A stretch of DNA of 6,350 bases from Lachnospiraceae bacterium. GTDB lineage: Bacteria > Bacillota > Clostridia > Lachnospirales > Lachnospiraceae. A program made the position numbers and the translations under genes. Of the stretch, positions 1 through 5,078 are shown piece after piece. Under the pieces are notes generated by a model. It made no database searches. It was not told where the DNA came from and was given only the letters and a program-made list of their open reading frames with translations. Location: the NCBI GenBank assembly GCA_017477005.1, contig JAFUXY010000014.1, forward strand, positions 1 to 6,350. Reading direction: 5' to 3'. Every line of letters begins with the position of its first letter. Position 1 is the first letter of the stretch.

Positions 1-217
1 AAGCCGCCCGCAAGCTCTTCAGCACATCCTCTACCTGCGGGAAATCGAATACGCCGTCGAACCAGTCCACGCGCCACTCTACGATATCGAGCTTCACATC
101 CTTGAACGATTCCGCTGCCTTCAAGATTTCATCCTTGGTTTTTCCTACGATCGGAACGATGATTTTGGGCGTTCCCTCACCAATATTGACTCCACGTACC
201 TGAACTGTATTTGCCAT
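1..217 (-). CDS. aroD: Type I 3-dehydroquinate dehydratase, N-terminal part (cut by window edge)
   Basis: Type I enzymes dehydrate 3-dehydroquinate to 3-dehydroshikimate through a Schiff-base lysine, in the cytoplasm; the reaction is reversible and serves both biosynthesis and quinate catabolism. Only the first 72 residues are in the window. I translated the minus strand by hand: it starts MANTVQVRGVNIGEG, then has PKIIVPIVGKTKDEIL (first barrel strand) and, at residues 47-53, EWRVDWF. That motif carries the Glu and Arg equivalent to the substrate-binding pair near E46/R48 of the E. coli enzyme. The catalytic His and Lys would lie beyond the window. The ATG at 217 is chosen because AAGGAGGAT (221-229) sits just ahead of it. 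It is the last visible gene of a block with a YdiB-like dehydrogenase and an MFS transporter, which favours a catabolic rather than a housekeeping copy (inference). Family call is firm. Confidence 0.93.
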   Translation of the reverse strand, partial: MANTVQVRGVNIGEGTPKIIVPIVGKTKDEILKAAESFKDVKLDIVEWRVDWFDGVFDFPQVEDVLKSLRAA

Positions 218-237
218 AATATCCTCCTTATATCTCG

Positions 238-287
238 AAAAAAATGAACCATCCGCGCCACCAGGGAACCTGCGCGTGAATCTGGTT
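238..287 (-). terminator. Intrinsic terminator or attenuator-like hairpin just upstream of aroD
   Basis: On the minus strand AACCA (287-283) pairs with TGGTT (251-247) and CGCGC (276-272) pairs with GCGCG (258-254), with a small internal loop between them. A run of seven T (244-238) follows after two bases. An alternative inner pairing CAGG/CCTG exists. The stem is interrupted, so strength is uncertain. It ends only about 9 bases before the aroD ribosome site, so it either stops transcripts coming from the transporter gene or attenuates aroD itself. Confidence 0.5.
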
Positions 288-292
288 TGTAG

Positions 293-321
293 TTTATATA
301 GTTATACTCACCCCGCTCCAA
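293..321 (-). promoter_or_regulatory. Possible aroD promoter
   Basis: On the minus strand a weak -35 element TTGGAG (321-316) and a good -10 element TATAAA (298-293) are separated by exactly 17 bases. Transcription would start near 286 and give a leader of roughly 70 bases that begins at the hairpin described at 238-287. The -35 element matches the consensus at only three of six positions, so this is a candidate, made more plausible by the inverted repeat that overlaps it. Confidence 0.35.
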
Positions 322-337
322 GAACGAGGTGAGTATA
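303..337. repeat. Perfect 10-bp inverted repeat, likely operator or RNA hairpin
   Basis: TATACTCACC (303-312) is repeated in inverse as GGTGAGTATA (328-337), with 15 bases between the arms; two more pairs (314-315 with 325-326) follow a single mismatch. Neither strand has a T-run directly after the stem, so it is not a standard terminator. It overlaps the candidate aroD promoter (-35 in the loop, one arm in the spacer), which fits a binding site for a dimeric regulator. The regulator is not known. Confidence 0.6.
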
Positions 338-351
338 CTAAAAGCCCTTAA

Positions 352-1571
352 TCAACCCTGATCGGCATTCGCCAACAACGTGCCATAGCGCAGGTTGACG
401 AATACAGCCAACAACACGCCAATGATCGTGATCACAATATTCATAACCATGACGTTCGATGCGGACATCTGCCCTGCCGCAGAAAGAATCGTGTAGTTTG
501 ACAACGAAGACGCGATCATAATGATCGAGGTAATCGTGCCCTTGAATTTCGGGAACAGATCGTTGACCGTAGCCGTGGCCAACTGAAGCACGCCGCCTGC
601 TGCGAAGAATCCCAACAAGAAAGCGCCAATATTACACATCTGCTCTGTCTTTGTCGTGTATACCAAAACCAACGCTGCCAGTGAAACAGCCGGATACAGC
701 AGCAAAAACCGAACGGACTTGATCTTCATAGTGAAAATCGCTGTCAAAATAATTGCCAAAATCGTGCCGTTTGCATACAACGACTGCATACCGGAAGGAT
801 CCGCCACGCCTACTACGTCGCTGGCGAAGGTCTGCGAGCAGTTCAGCCACAGCTGGAAGGTCGCCGTACAAGTAAAGCCAATGATAATCAGCGCAATACT
901 CTCAATCGACCACTTTGCGCCCTTGATATCGTCAATAAGAGACGTTTTCTTTCCGCTGTCTTTTTCTCTTCTGCAGGCATCGGCAGGATCATGCTGACAA
1001 TACCCACGCCTACAATCACAACCGCCAACGCCATGAGTACCGTCCTCGTGTGGCCAGCTTCCATCCCGGCCGTCGCGATGATATAACCCACGAGCATCGG
1101 AAGCACCTTCTGTCCACCGGCGATGAAGAGCTTGGTTCCCATCGTTGCCAAACCCGTATTCGGCGACATGATCTCTACTTCTGCCGGAATAACGCCGCAG
1201 TCCAAGAATGAGTTCGCGATACCGCCCATGATAGCGGCCGCATACGCCACCGACATGCTCGGCGACATAGCCAGTCCCAGGAAAAAGATGGCGTAGGCCA
1301 CCGTTCCTATGAGAACGGCAATCTTTCTGCCCAGCTTATCCGACAGAGGACCGGCAAACGGAAGCGCGATCAATCGTCCCAATCCAAGTGCCGCAGAAAC
1401 CGTCGTCACTACGCTGATATTGGCGGCGATATCACTATATCCCCACTGACCGACCAGCACTTCCTTGATGGCCTGCTGCCCCAGGATGGCTGCGCCAATT
1501 CCGTGAATGAAATAGGTAAGATACAAGACAATCGAAGTCGGGATAAACTTCGCTTTTGATTGTTTCTCCAT
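352..1571 (-). pseudogene. MFS transporter, frameshifted (candidate quinate/shikimate importer)
   Basis: A major facilitator superfamily permease of the inner membrane, split into two open frames: the N-terminal half runs 1571-888 and the C-terminal half is read to 352 in another frame, with its first ATG only at 807. Rejoining the frames at 961-965 gives about 406 residues, the normal size for the family with 12 helices. Family signs are the motif A loop GPLSDKLGRK at residues 74-83 between helices 2 and 3, and continuous hydrophobic helices in both halves. After the break the correct frame reads KDSGKKTSLIDDIKGAKW and then a helix ending LWLNCSQTF; the wrong frame reads a basic non-membrane tail. 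GAGGAGA at about 1583-1589 precedes the ATG at 1571, and the gap to the aroE stop is 27 bases, so the two are co-transcribed. Substrate is inferred from the aroE/aroD neighbours only. The lesion may be real decay or a homopolymer sequencing error. Confidence 0.85.
961..965 (-). other. Frameshift point in the MFS transporter (A5 run)
   Basis: On the minus strand GAAGAGAAAAAGACAGC is read E-E-K-K-T in the upstream frame, but the downstream transporter frame needs E-E-K-K-D-S-G. One extra A in the run would restore a single frame, so a one-base loss in the A-run is the simplest explanation. The break lies in the central cytoplasmic loop between helices 6 and 7. The codon pair AAA AAG is slippery, but the base before it is G rather than A, so it is not the classic A AAA AAG site. 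Confidence 0.75.
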
Positions 1572-1598
1572 GATTTTTCAGTTCTCCTCTCTAGGCGA

Positions 1599-2474
1599 TC
1601 AATCGTAAGAAATGCCCAAAACTTCCTTCATATGGTCGATCGGCATATCATGACCGGTCCACAGTTTGAACCCTGCTGCACCCTGGAAGAGCATCATGCC
1701 AAAGCCGTTCATCTTCTTGCAGCCTACCTCTTCCGCCATCTCCAGGAAGCGTGTCTTCGGAGGCGCATAAACCGTATCCGCCACGATCAGATCCGGACGC
1801 AGATAGGAGGTATCCGGCAGCCAGGTCTGGCCTTCCAGCGGCTTCATTCCCATACCCGTCGCATTCGTCAGCAGGTAGCTGCTCTCGATCTCGCGGCGAA
1901 GCACATCCTTGTCGTCGAAATCGTACAGAGTCGCCTTGCAGTCTGTCTTTTCGTTGATCTTCCGAACCGTTTCCTCTCCCACTTCCCAGAACTTGTCGCG
2001 GATATTGAAGATCGAAATTTCCTTCACGCCGTCCAAAGCGGCCTGAATCTCAATAGCCGTAGCCGCACCACCGCAGCCCGCGATCGTCATCTTCTTGCCG
2101 ATCACGTCGATATTGTTGTCCTTCAACGCCATCATGAAGCCGGTACCATCGGTGATATGCCCGATCAGCTTGCCATTGTCGTTGACGATCGTATTTACAG
2201 CCCCACACAGCTCAGCCGCCGGAGAAAGCTCGTCCAGATACTTTCCAACGACTGTCTTGTTCGGCATCGAAACGTTTGAGCCTACCAGCTTCAACGCGCG
2301 GATTCCCTTCACCGCATCCTCCAGCGTGTCGTTGTCAACCTCGAAGGCCAGATACGCATAATCCAACCCCAGATAGGCAAATGCTTCGTTGTGCATTGCC
2401 GGAGAGCTAGAGTGACGGATTGGGTACGCCATCAAGCCGATGAGTTCTGTGTGTCCTGTAATTCTTTCTGCCAT
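1599..2474 (-). CDS. aroE: Quinate/shikimate dehydrogenase, YdiB-like member of the AroE family
   Basis: This 291-residue enzyme oxidises or reduces shikimate/3-dehydroshikimate and probably quinate/3-dehydroquinate with a nicotinamide cofactor. It follows E. coli YdiB (from memory) closely: ELIGLMAYPIRHS at 10-22, the S22/S24 pair that binds the substrate carboxylate, VSMPNK with catalytic K73, N94 in GAVNTIVND, and D109 in TDGTG, the Lys-Asp pair of the family. The cofactor loop is GCGGAATA (133-140), with Cys replacing the usual Ala. The second-strand motif is FNIRD (156-160); D160 matches the YdiB Asp linked to NAD use, and the first Arg of the NADP-type NRR/NRT motif is Ile. Q264 in LFQGA completes the substrate site. 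Full length, no lesions. AAGGAGG (2482-2488) lies 7 bases before the ATG. It sits 59 bases after the flavoenzyme gene and 27 before the transporter. Family certain; substrate preference is inferred, and ydiB is a fair alternative name. Confidence 0.93.
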   Translation of the reverse strand: MAERITGHTELIGLMAYPIRHSSSPAMHNEAFAYLGLDYAYLAFEVDNDTLEDAVKGIRALKLVGSNVSMPNKTVVGKYLDELSPAAELCGAVNTIVNDNGKLIGHITDGTGFMMALKDNNIDVIGKKMTIAGCGGAATAIEIQAALDGVKEISIFNIRDKFWEVGEETVRKINEKTDCKATLYDFDDKDVLRREIESSYLLTNATGMGMKPLEGQTWLPDTSYLRPDLIVADTVYAPPKTRFLEMAEEVGCKKMNGFGMMLFQGAAGFKLWTGHDMPIDHMKEVLGISYD

Positions 2475-3445
2475 GTTCTTTCCTCCTTGTAAAAAATGTA
2501 TCTTTCAAAACCTTAGGGAAACAGCATCCGCCGTCAGTCTAAAAAGTCAAGCTTCTTCAAGACCTCGAGCACGTTTCGGCCCTCTGTGGTTCCTTCGATA
2601 ATGCGTCTCGCCCGCTTGCTGTCGCCGACGTTGTAGATCGCCACATTCGTATCGGCGTACGCCTTGTTCAGTTCCTCCAAAATCGGCGTGTTCGCGCGCA
2701 TACCAAGGCACATGAATCCATAATCAAACGGAACCTCTTCGATCTCGCCTTCTGGATTTTTGACAACAAAACGGTCGGACTTCACTTCCTGCAGCGCCGT
2801 ATTCGTCATCTGACGAACATTGTGCTCTTTCATCTTTGTCTGGGTATCGCATTTGGTAATCGGGTCTACGCCCGCGCCGATCGCTGGCATCATCTCGATG
2901 ATCGTCACGTCCGCATTTCTCTCGGTGAAGAATTCCATCACATCGAGACCTACTGCGCCGCCTACAACGGCCACCTTCTGCCCCTTCATATCCTCGGGAT
3001 AGCTGTCCATCCGATCGATCATGCCAAGCACGGTAGCTACCTTTGTGCCTTCTTTGTCAACGTAATCATGCAGCCCTGTAATCGGCGGCAGAGTCGGCAC
3101 CGAACCGGTCGCATTCACAACGATATCCGGATGGAACTTGTCTACCAAGTCCAGCGTTGCTTCGGTATTCGTCAAAAAATAAAGATTGTGCAGACGCTTT
3201 GCGCGATTGGTGAGGTATTTCGGGAAATCCTTCATCCTTCTCTTGTCAGGGATGTCCGAAATGATCGCAGAAAGACCGCCCAGCTTGTCGGACTTTTCGA
3301 TCAGGAAGGTGGTCGCCCCTACCTCGGCCGCTGTACAGGCAGCCTCCATACCAGCCGTACCGGTGCCGATCACGACGACGTTGCAAGGCCTCTTGACCTT
3401 CCACTTCTTGTATACCTCGTCCTCGTTCACGGACGGATTGACCGT

Positions 3446-3508
3446 ACAACGGATCGGCTTGTTGAGACCGATACGGTTTCCGGCGCAGCCGGCGTTGCAG
3501 GAAATACA
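3446..3508 (-). other. 4Fe-4S cysteine motif of the flavoenzyme
   Basis: The read-through protein has CISCNAGC followed, after 12 residues, by the fourth cysteine in CTVNP (C281, C284, C288 and C301 in the joined numbering). This is the linker cluster that connects the FMN barrel to the FAD/NAD domains in 2,4-dienoyl-CoA reductase-type enzymes. It is intact, showing that the lesion is confined to the barrel. Confidence 0.8.
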
Positions 3509-3943
3509 CTTGCGGATGATGTCTTCATCGCCAAATTCTACCTTGTTGACCCACTCAGGATCGGCAATGAGCCCACGCCCCATACCGATCAGGTCGGCGT
3601 CGCCCCTGGCCAGAATGTCTTCCGCCACCTTGGGGTCGCGGATATTGCCCACCGTAATCACCGGCTTGTTGTAGGCTTCCTTCACGCGTTTCGCCATATA
3701 GGAACGCCAGCCGTCTTTCATATAATTGGCATCGATCTGGTACTGGATCGACCAATTCAAAGCAGCCGAGACATCGAATACGTCCACCTCCTCCTGGAAA
3801 TACTGCAGGTATTCGATACAATCCTCGAGGGTATTGCCGCCTTCGATCATCTCGTCCACACTGATACGCACGAAAATAGGGAAGAACGGACCTACCTGCT
3901 TGCGCACCTCTTCGATCACCATCTTCGGGAATCTTGCACGATT

Positions 3944-3950
3944 TTCCGCC
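3944..3950 (-). other. Deletion junction with frameshift in the flavoenzyme
   Basis: Minus strand GACGGCGGAAAATCGTGC is read D-G-G-K-S-C from the upstream frame, but G-E-N-R-A in the downstream frame. In intact relatives about 60 residues lie between the PSxxGG region and the conserved (S)xENRxRF, including the EIHxxHGYL, FLSP and NxRxDxYGG motifs. None of these can be found in any frame here, so bases are missing rather than merely shifted. The exact breakpoints cannot be set without a relative. Confidence 0.72.
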
Positions 3951-4352
3951 GTCCTTGGAAGGAACATCCGAGGAAGAAACCAGCTGCATACCAATACGAG
4001 ACGACATAGCCGATGCGCCCGCATGGTTGATCTGGATCGCGATGCAGGCGTCATGCTTGTGAATCGTTTCCGTGAGCTTGACCAGGCGCGGAATGTAGTT
4101 ATCCGCATCCAGGCGAAGCTGCGTCGTGCCGTTCGAGCCGGACGGCCAATCCACACAGACGTTCTCTACAATGAGAAGGCCGGTTCCCCCTCTCGCCCTC
4201 TGCTCGTAATAATTGATGTGCAAGAAGCTCATTTCACCACTTTGCTCGCCGTAATTCGTCCCCATCGGTGTCATAACGATGCGATTCTTCGTCGTCATGC
4301 GGCGTACTATCAGCGGTTCAAAAATATGCGGGTATTTTGTCTTCATGAAAAG

Positions 4353-4360
4353 CCCCCTTT
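4353..4360 (-). promoter_or_regulatory. Ribosome binding site setting the flavoenzyme start
   Basis: AAAGGGGG lies 6 bases before the ATG at 4346. The in-frame ATG at 4388 has no such site and would add 14 residues that resemble no family N-terminus. The run of five G is a departure from the AAGGAGG used by aroD and aroE. Confidence 0.65.
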
Positions 4361-4415
4361 CTAATGCCTTGTCGTGTTCAATCGACAAATCCCCCTATCT
4401 TTTTTCCAATATATA

Positions 4416-4444
4416 GATGTATCAGATTGGCTATTCTCTGTCAA
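4416..4444 (-). promoter_or_regulatory. Promoter of the flavoenzyme-aroE-transporter unit
   Basis: On the minus strand a perfect -35 TTGACA (4444-4439) is followed after 17 bases by an extended -10, TGATACATC (TACATC at 4421-4416). The start point would be near 4409, giving a leader of about 60 bases before the ATG at 4346. It lies downstream of the terminator at 4527-4555, as expected for an independent unit. Confidence 0.6.
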
Positions 4445-4453
4445 GAAATCTGA
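4422..4453. repeat. Inverted repeat around the -35 element (possible operator)
   Basis: TCAGATT (4422-4428) and AATCTGA (4447-4453) are perfect inverse copies 18 bases apart, and the -35 hexamer TTGACA lies between them. A regulator bound here would block or contact RNA polymerase. A 7-bp repeat in AT-rich DNA can arise by chance. Confidence 0.4.
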
Positions 4454-4526
4454 AATGATCTCACGTCTGGAACTCCATCAGCTTAATAATCTGGCAATCC
4501 TCGTTCTGATGAATGATGCAAAGGTC

Positions 4527-4555
4527 AAAAAAGGCGCGCTGAATTTCAGCGTGCC
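4527..4555 (-). terminator. Intrinsic terminator of the permease-Rrf2 unit
   Basis: On the minus strand GGCACGCTGAA (4555-4545) pairs with TTCAGCGCGCC (4543-4533), with one A-C mismatch and a tiny loop, and is followed directly by six T (4532-4527). This is a textbook rho-independent terminator, 40 bases after the Rrf2 stop codon, and it separates the two transcription units. Confidence 0.88.
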
Positions 4556-4595
4556 TCCAAAATATTATAGTAAACGAATTTAATTGTGCTGATAT

Positions 4596-5039
4596 TTAAT
4601 TCTCTTCCTTTTGTATTTCCTCACGCGTTTTTCGGACAATATCCAAAAGAGTAATCCTCCCAAGCTGCGCCTCCATCGCCTTCTGAATATTCAAAAGCTC
4701 TTCATCCAAAGCCTTGTGGATATTCCTGCCTACCGGACAGTCTATATTGGGTTTCTCGTGGAAATGAAACAAGCCCTCTTCACTGACGCAGCCCACGGCC
4801 TTGTATATATCGTAGAACGAGATATCCGCCAGGTCTTTCACCAACTCGATCCCACTCTTTCCCTGGCTGATATCTACAATCCCGGCCTCCTTCAAGTCGC
4901 CCACCACATTCCGGACGATCACGGGATTGGCTCCGACGCTTCCCGCAAGAAAGCTGCTCGTGACCTTCTCTTTGTCCTTGAAATAATCAACTGCCGTAAT
5001 GATATGAATAGCAATTGTAAATTTGCTCGTAATCTGCAT
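4596..5039 (-). CDS. Rrf2-family transcriptional regulator (YwnA-like)
   Basis: A 147-residue winged-helix DNA-binding protein. The start MQITSKFTIAIHII, the recognition region around residues 27-60 (SFLAGSVGANPVIVRNVVGDL, ending in the wing SQGKSG) and the tail with HEKPNIDCPVGRNI are typical of the YwnA-like branch of Rrf2. It has only two cysteines in the ligand region (C84, C101), not the three-cysteine pattern that holds the Fe-S cluster of IscR, so a cluster is unlikely, though redox or small-molecule sensing through cysteine is possible. The reading frame also permits TTG at 5042, but AAGGTGAG (5043-5050) is well spaced only for the ATG at 5039. The gene follows the purine permease stop by 39 bases without a terminator and ends before a strong terminator, so it is probably co-transcribed with the permease. 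Its target is unknown; the permease gene itself, or the divergently spaced promoter near 4430, are both possible. Confidence 0.9.
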   Translation of the reverse strand: MQITSKFTIAIHIITAVDYFKDKEKVTSSFLAGSVGANPVIVRNVVGDLKEAGIVDISQGKSGIELVKDLADISFYDIYKAVGCVSEEGLFHFHEKPNIDCPVGRNIHKALDEELLNIQKAMEAQLGRITLLDIVRKTREEIQKEEN

Positions 5040-5042
5040 CAA

Positions 5043-5050
5043 CTCACCTT
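5043..5050 (-). promoter_or_regulatory. Ribosome binding site choosing the Rrf2 ATG start
   Basis: AAGGTGAG ends a few bases before TTG-ATG. The spacing from AGGTG to the ATG at 5039 is about 6 bases, but to the TTG at 5042 only about 3, so the ATG is the start. Confidence 0.6.
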
Positions 5051-5058
5051 CGCTTGTG

Positions 5059-5068
5059 GAATCGATTC
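5059..5068. repeat. 10-bp palindrome between permease and Rrf2 genes
   Basis: GAATCGATTC is a perfect palindrome located about 20 bases upstream of the Rrf2 start in the 39-base gap. It could be a half or whole operator for autoregulation, but the length alone does not prove function. Confidence 0.3.
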
Positions 5069-5078
5069 TTTTGCTCTA

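Larger units (their letters stand above)
2534..4346 (-). pseudogene. FMN/Fe-S/FAD enoate reductase-like flavoenzyme (OYE/2,4-dienoyl-CoA reductase family), internally deleted
   Basis: Enzymes of this family pass electrons from NAD(P)H through FAD and a 4Fe-4S cluster to FMN, and reduce an activated C=C bond. The N-terminal piece runs from the ATG at 4346 to about 3946 (134 residues: MKTKYPHIFEP, RIVMTPMGTNY, IQINHAGA, SSSDVPSKDGG). The C-terminal piece (470 residues) resumes in another frame at ENRARFPKMVIEE and ends at 2534. It has GNIRDP and GMGRGLIADPEW of the barrel end, a cluster motif CX2CX3CX12C, a first Rossmann fold GTGTAGMEAA and a second VVGGAVGLD. The join gives about 604 residues against roughly 660-670 for the family; about 60 barrel residues are missing, and the break also shifts frame. 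The start is set by AAAGGGGG 6 bases upstream, not by the ATG at 4388. It is first in a unit with aroE and an MFS transporter, so the lost substrate may be a hydroaromatic enone such as 3-dehydroshikimate (inference). Confidence 0.87.

Noticed and set aside
303..337. Intrinsic terminator for the transporter
   Set aside because: The stem is good, but neither strand has a T-run after it; an operator or plain hairpin fits better.
961..966. Classic programmed -1 frameshift site in the transporter
   Set aside because: The heptamer is G AAA AAG rather than A AAA AAG, so the P-site tRNA would mismatch after slipping, and I saw no clear downstream stimulatory stem. A one-base indel is simpler.
1560..2279. 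239-residue open frame on the plus strand
   Set aside because: Antisense to aroE, low-complexity His/Arg-rich translation, no family motif.
3246..3509. 87-residue minus-strand frame inside the flavoenzyme
   Set aside because: Out-of-frame reading of the Fe-S and FAD region; the true frame is intact there, so this is not another frameshifted piece.
2822..4009. 395-residue open frame on the plus strand
   Set aside because: It lies wholly antisense to the flavoenzyme, is rich in His and Arg with no recognisable domain, and has no clear ribosome site. It is a shadow of the coding strand.
4374..4583. 69-residue open frame on the plus strand in the gap before the flavoenzyme
   Set aside because: It overlaps the terminator hairpin and the minus-strand promoter, and its sequence has no recognisable features.
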